The notes: a model not told the origin generated them from the letters alone. DNA of 64,000 nt from Arabidopsis thaliana (GCF_000001735.4 NC_003075.7:8619001-8683000), one strand, 5' to 3'; shown: positions 1 to 13,993, counted from the stretch's first letter. A program made the numbers and translations.

Positions 1-472
1 TCTGTTCAATCAAATCAAAATGGGAGTTATCATTACAACATGGGTAAAGCATTGGCTTCATTGAAAGATGAAGGTGTTCTTATCATTGGCTCTGGAAGTG
101 CTACTCATAACTTGAGGAAGCTTGACTTTAATATCACTGATGGCTCACCCGTTCCTTGGGCCTTGGAGTTTGATCATTGGCTTAGAGATTCTCTACTTCA
201 AGGAAGGTTAGAAAGTTTTAACCTTTTTGCTGCTTGGTTATATGATAAGATCATTGATTTGTTTCATGTGTTTTTTTAGGTATGGAGATGTGAATGAGTG
301 GGAAGAGAAAGCTCCGAATGCGAAAATGGCGCATCCGTGGCCCGAGCATTTGTATCCGTTACATGTTGTGATGGGTGCAGCAGGTGGAGATGCAAAGGCA
401 GAGCAAATCCATACAAGTTGGCAACTTGGTACCTTGTCTTATTCTTCTTATAGCTTCACTTCTTCTCTTTGA
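1..472 (+). CDS. LIGB: LigB/DODA-like extradiol ring-cleavage dioxygenase, C-terminal part
   Basis: C-terminal end of a plant LigB-family (class III extradiol) dioxygenase, the family that opens catechol-type aromatic rings and includes DOPA dioxygenases. The open frame enters from the left edge, so the N-terminus is outside the window. Exon to 206 (frame reads through [12 protein letters not shown] and [10 protein letters not shown]), intron 207-279 with GT and AG ends, last exon 280-472 ending TGA. The last exon carries [18 protein letters not shown], where the family has conserved His/Pro residues near the active site. The position left of SCPL30 fits the Arabidopsis LigB gene (AT4G15093 from memory). 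Catalytic metal ligands further upstream cannot be inspected. Confidence is high for the family and moderate for the locus name. Confidence 0.88.
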
Positions 473-1191
473 AACATTTCAATCTTCATCTCCTATACTT
501 GTCTTTGATTAAGCTTTTGTGTGTGTGTGTTCATGTCTCTTTAATTAATAATCCAAATCCTGTCTTGTATACGAATACAAATCCTCTATGTACTATAATA
601 TATGAATGTCATGTGAATTTCAATAAATTGTGTTGTTTGTAATGTACGTAGAACCATTTGTCATATCTCTGTGTTAGCTTTGTGATATCTACGTTTTTAA
701 CATAAACCCTTAAATCATCAACCTCCATGGCCGAACAAATCATATTTCCATCAGATGTTTTGAATACTATCTTGTATCGACACCATCGTTGGCATTTGTT
801 GCAAATAGGTCGACTGAGACGATTGTTAGGAATACTCAACCGTATGGACACAGTCTTCGATAATTGTTCTTGATTTTATGTAGGGATCCTTTCCTAGTAT
901 ACATTTAATATGGAATGTGACTCCACACTCATAGCATGCATAGTAGCCTTTTCTTCGGATCTGTTGTTTTCTCACAAACTTGGCACCAATAAAGACCAGT
1001 AGACCACTTGCATTTTTCTCATAACAAAGGGTGAGAATATGGTCATCATCGTCATGCTTAACTTTGTAAGGAAGAGTGGCACAACGAAAGCATAAAGAAA
1101 AATCACATTCCGCATAACTTAAACTTCTAATATAACATAATTTTGTTTGACATATTGAACACGCTTGCGCAGTTACTCGTTCATAGATTAA

Positions 1192-1544
1192 TGATATAGG
1201 AAACTAGGCATTGATATATGGTTAGATACGTGGAATACATGAGTGGAGACAGTAGCTGTGAGACGTGGCAAGAGAAGATTGGTCGATGGGAGTGTTAGAG
1301 GAAGAATCGAGATGCAGAGATATATAGCTAATGAAGATCATTTGCAGAAGATAAGAAGATTTTGGATTTGTTGTTTATAGTTTCCTTTTGGATTCTCTCT
1401 GAGAATCGTTCCTCATCGTTCGCCGGAGTTTCATGTTGAACTCTTGTAGATGAGAAGTTGATATCGCGTTTCATGAACGTTGTATCAATCTGTCATTTTC
1501 ATTAATCGAAGCATTCTATTTCGTTACTCTGTTTTCCGTTATCA
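1192..1544 (+). repeat. 5' long terminal repeat (353 bp)
   Basis: Direct repeat of 3671-4023 with one difference over 353 bases (C at 1432, T at 3911). It starts TG and ends CA. It should contain the element's promoter. A run rich in ATATATAG near 1319-1327 could act as a TATA element, but the start site cannot be fixed from sequence alone. Confidence 0.95.
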
Positions 1545-1545
1545 C

Positions 1546-1559
1546 TGGTATCAGAGCCA
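1546..1559 (+). other. Primer-binding site complementary to initiator Met tRNA
   Basis: TGGTATCAGAGCCA begins one base after the 5' LTR end. This is the standard plant retrotransposon primer site that pairs with the 3' end of initiator methionine tRNA and primes minus-strand DNA synthesis. Confidence 0.93.
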
Positions 1560-1595
1560 ATCGTGTCCTCGGTGGAGATCAAAGCTACTTGCACG

Positions 1596-3635
1596 ATGAA
1601 GAGTCGTCGGCGCATATCGTGGGAAGAGATAAACGAGAGCTGGTTGAATGGCTTATGTGTGTTTTGCAAAGAGCCAGAAGCTCCTGATCACCACCTGAAA
1701 CACAAGAACTTAGGGCTTCTTATGATCTATGGTAATGACGATCATCTCTCTAATGGTGGAATTGGTGAATCAATTGATCATCGTTCAATGAATTTGGTAC
1801 ATGAGGAACGAGAGGAGCACTCCAAGTTGGATAATCACAAAGATTTAGTACAGAGAACTATCATGGAGGAACGAGAGGAGCACTCCAATTCTGAGATTCT
1901 GAAAAGTGTTGAACCTAGGGAAGTAAATTTCGGGTTGGAAAATCTTGATTCTGTGGTGATGAACGAGTATCAGGAGCAAGATTGGGTTAAACAGAACATG
2001 AATAAGAGGTTTGAGGTTGAAGATGATGTTGATAGGGGTCAGAAATTGTTGAGTATTACAGAAAATTGCAGTGCACACCAAGTGTTCGGTAAAACGTCTC
2101 AACATGAAGAAAAGCTGGAAATAAAGAAGAAAGCGAAAGGATTCAAATCATGGATGTTCAAATTCAAACTTGCTAAGAAAACAATAAGGAAACGAGACAA
2201 TAAGGGTTGGTTCCACACTTGGAGCAGAAAAGTGGGTTGGAGGAAGAACAAGCCTATGAAATTGCAGTTAGTTTCACATCAGGTGAAAGAATCATCACAT
2301 AGGGATAAAGACTCTTTTGCGGGAAAAAAGTCAATTAAGCAAGAGATGTGTGTTGAAGTGGAGAGCTTGTTGCAGCAACAGGATTTAAGACGCATTAAAG
2401 AGACACAAGCGGATCAGGGAGATTCTTATGTTGTTGTCCGGAAACTGTTGCCGCATCTTGAATCGGTTTGTGCTACAAAATCGTTTTTGGACAATGATTC
2501 AATGTCCGAACTTGAAGCGGAGTTAACTGACTCAAAGATGAGGACGGCTGGTGTTACACAACATCAGGTCTCAATTTTTGTCATGGAAACTAGCCATCAT
2601 CATCAAGTGTTAGAGGATTTTGATATGCATATGGTCATTGAGGATCAACAACCTATCGTGACAGAAGCTTTGCGTCTAATCTCTAATGATTTCCACTCGG
2701 ACGTGGCTGAGTTGTGTGAGCAGTTAACATGTGACGAGTCTCATAAACCGAAGCAAAGACTAGCTCCAAAGTCTTGGATGTTTAAGTATAGAAGGGACCA
2801 TAAGATACTACAGAGCCCTACTATGTCTAGGAATGTGAGAATGGTTGTTTTCAGAAAAATGGAAGCAGCAGAAAGGAGTCAACATTTGGTTACACACAGG
2901 TTTCATGTGGGTCCACTAGAAATGGATACTCAAGACTCTGAAATTGGTATCATAGAGGTTTTAAGAAGAGTGATGATGCTGTTCCAAAACAGTATTGTAC
3001 AAGCCAAGATGATGGTGACAAAGAGAAAGAAAACGTTTTACAAGTCTAGGAGATTCAAGTTCAAACATAGAGTTGTACCAAGAGCTTTACAATATGGTTT
3101 TGAAGTCAAAATGAAGCAAAAGGTTTCTACAGAGTATCCATGTTTGTTCTTGATCGGCAAGGAGGCAGAACTTGTTCATATTTTGCTTGGGTATAGGGAC
3201 ATGATGTTTAACTTGAAGAAAAAGGGGAGATTTAGACTCTTTCAGTCATTTTCTAGACAACTTCTCTTATGGCTGCGACATGATGCATTGCTAATAAAAC
3301 CGTTTCTGCTTAGTGATGAGAGGTTCCAAATAAAGCATACATGGAGAACTAAGTTCATACACTCCGTTTCATCAATTGGTGTTGGGCATTATGAATATTC
3401 TATTTGGACACAGAGTGACAAAGGGACGCAGCTCTTTTACAGCAGGAGATTGGTTGTTTACAAGCTTGGAAGTGAGGCCAAGAATGTTGTAGAGGTGTCT
3501 CAACGTGTGTATCAGCTTGTTAAACTGAAATTTGCCAAAGACGAACGAAAGCTTGAAGTCATACAGAGCCAAACCTTTGACCCTGGGATTGGAATTGAAT
3601 CACAAGAGCTACTTGAGAATACCTATTCGAACTGA
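1596..3635 (+). CDS. Retrotransposon-internal protein, gag-like N-terminus, no pol
   Basis: A single intact ORF of 679 codons fills nearly all of the internal region. The frame is open from 1563, but the first ATG is at 1596. Near residues 17-40 it shows GLCVFCKEPEAPDHH followed by KHKNLGLLMI. This matches the layout of the Ty3/Gypsy gag zinc knuckle (LCxxC...GH.C then a KELxVLL-like stretch), but the last Cys is replaced, so metal binding is doubtful. A short acidic repeat (EEREEHS) occurs twice near residues 70-98. A basic-aromatic motif of the form K-S-x-x-F-K-[FY] recurs near residues 181, 391 and 482. No protease DTG/DSG site, reverse-transcriptase YxDD or integrase HHCC/DDE motif is visible. 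The remaining protein, rich in Lys, Arg, Phe and Trp, is unrecognised. Function unknown. Confidence 0.72.
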   Translation: MKSRRRISWEEINESWLNGLCVFCKEPEAPDHHLKHKNLGLLMIYGNDDHLSNGGIGESIDHRSMNLVHEEREEHSKLDNHKDLVQRTIMEEREEHSNSEILKSVEPREVNFGLENLDSVVMNEYQEQDWVKQNMNKRFEVEDDVDRGQKLLSITENCSAHQVFGKTSQHEEKLEIKKKAKGFKSWMFKFKLAKKTIRKRDNKGWFHTWSRKVGWRKNKPMKLQLVSHQVKESSHRDKDSFAGKKSIKQEMCVEVESLLQQQDLRRIKETQADQGDSYVVVRKLLPHLESVCATKSFLDNDSMSELEAELTDSKMRTAGVTQHQVSIFVMETSHHHQVLEDFDMHMVIEDQQPIVTEALRLISNDFHSDVAELCEQLTCDESHKPKQRLAPKSWMFKYRRDHKILQSPTMSRNVRMVVFRKMEAAERSQHLVTHRFHVGPLEMDTQDSEIGIIEVLRRVMMLFQNSIVQAKMMVTKRKKTFYKSRRFKFKHRVVPRALQYGFEVKMKQKVSTEYPCLFLIGKEAELVHILLGYRDMMFNLKKKGRFRLFQSFSRQLLLWLRHDALLIKPFLLSDERFQIKHTWRTKFIHSVSSIGVGHYEYSIWTQSDKGTQLFYSRRLVVYKLGSEAKNVVEVSQRVYQLVKLKFAKDERKLEVIQSQTFDPGIGIESQELLENTYSN

Positions 3636-3660
3636 ACCTTGTGGTCAAGGTTCTTCCAAC

Positions 3661-3667
3661 AGGGGAG
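3661..3667 (+). other. Polypurine tract of the LTR element
   Basis: AGGGGAG lies three bases before the 3' LTR, in the expected place for plus-strand priming. The preceding CTTGTGGTCAAGG resembles the segment found just upstream of the tract in plant Gypsy elements. Confidence 0.65.
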
Positions 3668-3670
3668 TTT

Positions 3671-4023
3671 TGATATAGGAAACTAGGCATTGATATATGG
3701 TTAGATACGTGGAATACATGAGTGGAGACAGTAGCTGTGAGACGTGGCAAGAGAAGATTGGTCGATGGGAGTGTTAGAGGAAGAATCGAGATGCAGAGAT
3801 ATATAGCTAATGAAGATCATTTGCAGAAGATAAGAAGATTTTGGATTTGTTGTTTATAGTTTCCTTTTGGATTCTCTCTGAGAATCGTTCCTCATCGTTC
3901 GCCGGAGTTTTATGTTGAACTCTTGTAGATGAGAAGTTGATATCGCGTTTCATGAACGTTGTATCAATCTGTCATTTTCATTAATCGAAGCATTCTATTT
4001 CGTTACTCTGTTTTCCGTTATCA
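3671..4023 (+). repeat. 3' long terminal repeat (353 bp)
   Basis: Copy of 1192-1544 with one substitution (T at 3911 instead of C). It is followed directly by the second ATTAA target duplication copy at 4024-4028. Confidence 0.95.
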
Positions 4024-4252
4024 ATTAAGAACAAATGATGTCGATGAGATGGAGGTATATCATGAAAGTAGACGTGTATCAACTATCCATGATCGCAAAA
4101 TTAACATACAGTAAATATATCATACCAACCAAAAGTGTTTTATTTTGGAGGTCATGTATATACATGATCACATGATGGATCTAATTACCGGTTATCAAGA
4201 TTATTTATTAGACGGTTAGTTTCTTGATTATTCTTATCCTTTTTTTGTATGA

Positions 4253-4570
4253 AATTGATGATTCTTATATTACAATAATAAAACAATATGTAAGTGGGTG
4301 GGTTCAAGAATACGAAGGTCTAACATTTGCTACATTTAGAGGAGCTGGACATGCAGTGCATAACTTCAAACCAAGCAGCTCGTGCGCAGTAGAGACGTAA
4401 AAAAAAAGAATTAAAAATATGATTTGGTAAATTAATATTAATTAAGTCTCTAAGTTTTCAGAAAGTTTTGTAGTTTGGGTTTGGTTACGTTAACTTGTCA
4501 GAAGGATTGTATAAGTCTATAAGAGAAGATGTATGTTAATATGTCACTTTCTATGTTATGATCATAATGG
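4253..4570 (+). pseudogene. Relic of a serine carboxypeptidase-like last exon and 3' flank
   Basis: This stretch is a diverged copy of the last SCPL30 exon and its 3' flank (10345-10720). It carries the end of the last intron, then in frame GWVQEYEGLTFATF and RGAGHAVHNFKPSSS, which contains the catalytic-His region of the family. Compared with SCPL30, a block after the Ser run (about 45 bases) is missing and the frame ends soon after at VET-stop near 4400. Homology continues beyond the stop (shared TAAGTTTTCAGAAAGTTT-type sequence near 4450). No upstream exons are visible. It is most simply the 3' remnant of a tandem SCPL duplicate. Confidence 0.83.
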
Positions 4571-4832
4571 TCGTGGAAGTTTCAACACTTGAAGATTATA
4601 AATCGCCAAAAAGACTTTTGAAATACTACAAATTGAAGATTATAACGTGAAAACCATCATCTTCAATAAACATCATGTCCAATAAACAACATGATTATAC
4701 TCGCAGATACTTGTTTCTTAGAGCAGTAAATACTCGTATAAACCAAAATTTAATCTCCCAACTAATCTCAATGTTTCCGCCTTTCCGGTAACTTAAATGA
4801 GATCGGAAAATATGTAATTATACTAACAACAC

Positions 4833-5051
4833 GTCTCAAGTTCGGGACTTTGTGGTCTAGTGATAAAGAGATGGGTTTGAGGCATCAACACTTCTCAAGT
4901 TGTGTGAAACTCCAACACATTGTTTCTGGATAACCATATGGATCTGAAGCCTTGCTTACGGCCATTTGAATATCTGAAAAGAGGGTATATCCATAGTGTT
5001 CTACTGTTCTCTATAGACGTAGGACTTACCTTGAGTTATCCAAAAAAAAAC
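4833..5051 (+). mobile_element. SINE-like insertion with target-site duplication
   Basis: About 219 bases that begin near a polymerase III A-box-like stretch (GTGGTCTAGTGATAAAG, 4852-4868), have a weak B-box-like stretch (GTGTGAAACTCC, about 4901-4912) and end in an A-tract (5042-5050). The flanks are near-identical 14-base direct repeats: TATACTAACAACAC (4819-4832) and TATAGTAACAACAC (5052-5065). A-tail plus variable-length target duplication fits a tRNA-derived SINE of the Arabidopsis RathE type. Family assignment is inferred, not searched. Confidence 0.62.
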
Positions 5052-5065
5052 TATAGTAACAACAC

Positions 5066-6800
5066 AAAAATTACCTAAAATAAACCTTATTTTATCATTA
5101 TGATTTAATGTAAAATCAGAATCAAATTACTTTCGGCATCAGAGACCAGCTTTTTATCACCCACTGAATTTTACGAATCAAGACTTATATGGTAGACTAT
5201 TAAACACAAATATATCCAATGAGAGCATAGAAGATCCGAAAATCATGACTTCCCTCTCACTCATCAAACAAAGTTGGAGTCTATGTCATAACCCATAATC
5301 AGTTTTCTTTTTTCTTTTTTTTTTCGAACATCTTCTAAACATGTTTTCAAATTATTGCCGAGACTAACAGCTGTCAAGGGAACTACGCAAGAGTAAAATG
5401 TGTGCATATTTACGATTAGTCAAATGAACTAAAGCGTAGGCATTAAGTGAAATATATATATTTTAGTTTTGACCAACGTGGTTTTAAATCACTCAGTTAT
5501 TTAATTATTCCATGCGTTAGTGGTATATCAATTCGTTGTTTGGTAAAGTTCCTACACACTCACTACTCAGTTGAATAGTTACCAAAAAAAAACTACAATT
5601 CACAATCTATACATAGAATTTATATGGTCAGTATGTATTAACTCAAAAGTGGGAAAACATGTCTTCTTTTTAATTATCTCTTATGTGCATAATTTTTCTT
5701 TGTTTTCCTCTCGTACTTTCTGCTTTCGATCATTTCAGAAAAATTATACAAGCTCCGCTATTTTACTAAAAAGTATTAAATTTATACCGTACTTGTTACG
5801 TTTTAAATTTTGTTAAAACGAACACAAATGTTTGGAGACATGTATATGTGATTTTAAATGGAAAACATCAAGTTATATTATATAGAAAGTAAAATATCGT
5901 TTTTTATTTCTGATTTATCAATATAATCATATAGAAAAATTAGAATGTACTACTATCAAAATTATGGAAACCTACTGCATATGGAGTTAGAGTTTACTTT
6001 ACAAGGAATTTAAAATTAATATTAATAAAAAATTTTAACAATTTTAAGTTTCGGTTTATTATAAATTGAGTACAGTTACTCATTTTGATACTCCTGCAAA
6101 TAATTTTGAAAACCCTATTATGATAAGTCGATCAATCCGCCTAATTTCTTACGGATTAAAGCAATCTACAGAAAAATAAAACAACATTACTACTCTAATT
6201 GCATATGATTGCTAGAGAGCGCATAAGGCTAAGTCGTAAAGAGAAACACCGATTCCGAATCCACGAAACTCAAAATATTTTGTGGAATTGTCACATAACC
6301 AAAAATCTGGAATCCTCATCCTACTTGCCACGAACATATCTATCCGAGACTTGTCCACAAAACCACGAGAGAGAAGCCGAAAACTAACACAAAAATGCAT
6401 AGGCAACCGTGGACTTCTTCACTAGCTCATCGAGATAGCAATGCCACTAGCTAATTTCTTACGTTGTATCTTATTTGTTTTACTTTGGGGCATGACATGG
6501 TTAAACCCCATCAAAGAGAAAGTGTTTCATCCACTAGTCAATATACGAATTCATTCGAATTTATCCCTGTAAATCCTAGTTCTTAGGATGAACTGGTGTA
6601 ATAAACAGCAAAAAAAAAAAAAAAAAAAAAAATCTGGAATCATTCGACCACCTCAATAAACTAAAGCTACCAATTACCACAATATAGTCTTCCATATCCA
6701 CTTAGATATAAAAGATAAAAGTAAACAAATATTAAATTTCATATGCACGCATAGGAAACTCATGATCTTATCTTTTAAATAGACATCTAGTTTTCTTAGG
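5066..6800. other. AT-rich intergenic DNA, no gene seen
   Basis: Short chance ORFs only (for example near 5571-5816 and 6199-6406) with no recognisable domain or splice context. An A-tract of about 22-23 bases lies at about 6610-6632, possibly the tail of an old retroposed fragment. The right end is the SCPL30 promoter. Confidence 0.7.
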
Positions 6801-6810
6801 TTATAAATAG
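6801..6810 (+). promoter_or_regulatory. TATA box of SCPL30
   Basis: TTATAAATAG about 45 bases before the ATG at 6855. A similar TTTAAATAGACATC occurs just upstream (about 6775-6787), so the element is partly duplicated. Confidence 0.55.
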
Positions 6811-6854
6811 ACATTTTGTCCTAGAACTTCTTCACTACTAAAACCTAGCCTCAA

Positions 6855-10531
<3,677 letters not shown>

Positions 10532-10921
10532 ATCAAGAATTAAGAAGATGCTTTGGTAATCTAATATTTGAGTGTTTAAGTTTTCAGAAAGTTTGTGAGA
10601 TTGTGGGTTTTGTTACGTTAAAAATAAGGATCTCATTGTAAGAGAGATGATGTGTGTTAACTATGTTTTCTCTTTTCTTTTCTAAAAAGTGTGTTACTAT
10701 GTCACTTTCTAGTAATGATCCAACATAACCTTAAAGCTGTTTGGTTCTATCTTCCACCAGATCTGATCTATGTTTCACCAACAGATCCAATCTCTGTATT
10801 AGCTTTTTTGCATTTTCAAAATCTCAAGAATGTACGTTTAGTGAATCATAAGCATATCATCTCTCATTTACACTCAGCTTCCTTCAAGTTAAAATTGAGT
10901 CTTTTTGCCTATCCATAAATT

Positions 10922-13900
10922 TCACTTTGATCTTCTCTTTAGTTTGCACCACATCCCATTTTTGGCATGAATCGTTGCGCCGCTCACGAGTTCAACAGAT
11001 TCTGGCGTTCCACGCAGCTCCACATCGAATTTCTGAAACAACATAGCTAGTGCGACGGTCGATTCCATTAGTGCAAACTGGTCTCCAATGCATTTTCTTG
11101 GTCCTCCACCAAATGGTAAGAATGCAAAGTCTGCTATTATCTGTTGTCATCATAAATACCAAACAGAGGCAACTTTTGTTACAAGAGGAAAGATTATTCA
11201 TTTCTTCTTTGAGAAAATGATCACATGCTAAGGAAAATATTTGCAAGCTTTGGAAATTTCACCTCATTCGGATATAGTGCCCCGGGGCTACGAGATGGAT
11301 CAAAGCCAGCCCATCCTTCAATTCCATTGCTCTCCTTTGTTCTTAAAAACCTCTCAGGCTCAAAATCGTGGGGATTATCCCAAAAGTATGGAGATCTATG
11401 GAGATTATACACCTGAAAGCAAGCAGATACACAATAGGGTAGTCAAAGAAAAGCGGGTCCTGATGAGGAGAAGCATAAACAAATACAAAAACTACCACTT
11501 ACAGAAATGAAGATATCAGTCCCTTTTGGAACTTTATGACCTTCTTTTTCCCCTTTGTGTCCTCCTGTTGATACAAGCAGTAGAAAGACATAGGAAAATA
11601 GACATATATGAGCTCTGGACTAAGTCATTCTCTAGTTCTAGTGGAGATATGATCTGTTAATGAAAGCAGATTTGTATACGTAGTACTTAGCAAGTGCTTT
11701 TGAGACATACCGGGTAATGTTTCTGGTTTGAGAGTGCGTCTGATGAGCAAAGGTGGCTGAGGAAAGAGACGAAGGACTTCTACAACGATCAGTCGTATGT
11801 ACCTACAGAAGCATGAAACAAAGCGGTCAACGAATTAAATAGAGACCAAAAGAAGAGATGAAAGAAGATATCTTTCGAGTAACGTACTCGAGCTTTTTCA
11901 TTGATTCATAAGTGGGTGGACCTTGACCAAGCACAGCATCAATCTCAGCTTGAGCTTTCCTAATTTTTTCAGGATTCTGCAAATTTAAAAGAGAATCTTA
12001 AGACTGTACAATGAGCTTTTAAGCAGTCATGGAAAAAATGTTAAAGACTCTTAAGTGCATACTTGTGACAGAAGGAAAACAGCCCAAGTAAGTACTGCTG
12101 CTGTTGTCTCATGACCAGCAATTAGCATAGTCATCAAGTCATCCCTCAGCTATTGAAACAATTGTGTGAAAACTAATGAATCAAACACAAAAGAGGAAAA
12201 TAAAATTGTTAATCAGAAAGTGATAAATCTTACCTGCCGGTCATCAATGTCAACACCGCGCATATCGACTAAGAACCGCAAAAGACTTGCATCCTAAGAA
12301 TCCAAGAGTAAACAATCAGTAGAGTTTCAGAATGGGAATAAAAAGGGAAGGATATTTTTTTAACACTTGTGCAACATAAACCTTGAGATTAGTGTAGTCC
12401 CTTTCCTGGAGCTTCTCAACATCTGTTTCCTGGGAGAACAAGTAACAAAATGAGAAGAGGAGAGCGGAACCAAGAACAAAAAAGAAAGTGAACTACCTGT
12501 CTTGTCTCTTTAGCATTTTGAATGAGGCCATCAAGGCAATCGTTTATAATCTTCAGATCGCTTTGGAACTTTCGTTGCCTCGGAACTATCCATCTAGCTG
12601 GAGGAAAGTTCCAATAAGGGAAGTAGAAAGTAGACCGATGCTCTGCCTCGAAAAGAGTTCCATAAACTGCCTGTGATGTAACAGAAAATATCAATGGACC
12701 AGTGTACCTCAGACGACTGGTGGAGAGCCAGTTCAATAGTAGAATGATTACCTTGATCACAGGGGACTCTTTTGTGACAGAGCCAAAATCGTAGTTGAAC
12801 ACGCTAAGACCTATAATATCAAGAGCCAGACTCGAGAATTCTGCTTCCAGATCCAACTCAATGGTGTCCTCCCCGCTTGAAGTTTCTTTCTCCCTTATGA
12901 GTTTCTCAGATTTCAATATCATTTTCTCCGAACAGTCACTAAATACTTTGACCATGGCCTCTAGATACAATTTATGGAATGCGGGAGTGATAGCTACAAC
13001 AGAGATTAAAAAGAAACAATCATCAATGGCCACGGTACTGCAATATCTGAATTCTGAAAGATAGAGATTACAACGTGCTTTTACCTCTTCTTCTTAACTT
13101 CCACGTATCTAGATCAGCCGGTATTAACCCTTTTCCCATAATCGGCTCTAAGATCTCAGCAAGAACTCCCTAGAGAAACACAGGAAGTTACTTGATGATA
13201 CCAACGAAAACAAAAGAAAGGGTTATTTCAGTTACCTTGTCATAAGAAAAAGCATTTTCCCGGAGGACATGCCTTGCAATAATGGGATCTGAGATGACAA
13301 CAAAGGCTTTTGGACCAAACGCAAGTTTATAAATTCCTCCATGCTTTAGATAAAAACATCACAGAATCAAACAAAGATAAACTTCTTCAAGTAAAGCACT
13401 GAAATAAGTTGTAATAGTATACCTCCAAGAACCAGTCGTAAAGAGATAAAAAGAGAGGCTTTCCAAACAAATCAGAGACAGAGCCTTCAGCAGTAGGCAT
13501 TGACCCCAAACTTCCACCACTTAAAAAATTTGTCAAAAGGTTGCTCGCATTGTCCAATATGTTACCATTCGTCTTTGGCTCCGTAGATTGGCACCTAAAT
13601 ATGTCCCACCACAAAAATCAAACTCAAAGTTTACTTCAATTATACCATCACCAAAGCTCTAACTTTATCTTATCTGGTTCTGAATTTCACAATCCACATT
13701 AAAAAGCTTTCGAATTTAACTAATTCCACAGACATCTATAGATACGTCTAGATTCAGTAAACAGTAAACAAAAGGCCCCAACTTTCATCAAACCCAGAAC
13801 CTAATCGTAAGGGTATAATCAAAAGAAGAGAAACCCACTTGATGGAAACAGAAGCTCTCCGAGAATTCACAGAGGAAATGGTTTGAGGGTAGAAACCGAA

Positions 13901-13993
13901 GAGGCAATGATCGGTCCTACCCAGATGAAGAGCGCCGCCTTGGAAATGGGTGGGATAAGTAGCAGCGGCAGGAAAAGCCATGGCTGCTACCAT
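10922..13993 (-). CDS. CYP97B3: Cytochrome P450 CYP97B-type carotenoid hydroxylase
   Basis: Plastid-type CYP97 P450; the clade hydroxylates carotenoid beta rings. Fourteen exons on the minus strand: 13993-13839, 13594-13423, 13343-13236, 13169-13085, 12993-12752, 12670-12497, 12429-12382, 12293-12234, 12149-12063, 11976-11888, 11802-11711, 11564-11503, 11412-11263, 11140-10922. They sum to 1,743 bases, 580 residues plus stop. The frame extends two codons upstream, but the first is TTG, so ATG at 13993 is chosen. The Ser/Arg-rich N-terminus looks like a transit peptide. Visible P450 marks: I-helix AGHETTAA, ExxR motif as EVLR, and haem loop [14 protein letters not shown] with the Cys ligand. 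No frame break. The predicted length agrees with the CYP97B3 length I remember. Confidence 0.95.

Larger units (their letters stand above)
1192..4023 (+). mobile_element. Complete non-autonomous LTR retrotransposon
   Basis: A full element bounded by two 353-bp direct repeats (1192-1544 and 3671-4023). Both start TGATATAGG and end CCGTTATCA, giving TG...CA termini. The flanks show a perfect 5-bp target duplication, ATTAA at 1187-1191 and 4024-4028. A primer-binding site TGGTATCAGAGCC (1546-1558) lies one base after the 5' LTR. The sequence before the 3' LTR (CTTGTGGTCAAGGTTC, then AGGGGAG at 3661-3667) resembles the conserved 3' end and polypurine tract of plant Ty3/Gypsy elements. The 2.1-kb interior holds one long ORF and no protease, reverse transcriptase, RNase H or integrase, so movement would need enzymes supplied by another element. 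One LTR mismatch suggests a recent insertion. The family name is not known to me. Confidence 0.93.
609..4064 (-). pseudogene. DC1 (Cys/His-rich C1) domain pseudogene split by a retrotransposon
   Basis: Minus-strand fragments of a plant DC1-domain protein, a family of Zn-binding Cys/His repeats that has expanded in Arabidopsis. Reading the minus strand, 4064-4024 encodes HDIPPSHRHHLFL. After removing the element and one ATTAA copy, the same frame continues from 1186 down with YERVTAQACSICQTK, then CDFSLCFRCATLPYKVKHDD and ILTLCYEKNASGL. Further down, in shifted frames, are CYECGVTFHIKCILGKD and SRPICNKCQRWCRYKIVFK. The frame is broken by a roughly 10-base local insertion near 990-1000, a one-base shift near 960 and an in-frame stop near 836-840, so the copy was probably already degenerate apart from the insertion. 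Upstream of 4064 an in-frame stop appears quickly. Left and right limits are approximate. Confidence 0.82.

Noticed and set aside
1563..1595. Upstream extension of the retrotransposon ORF
   Set aside because: The extended frame begins with GTG; the first ATG is at 1596, so that start is used.
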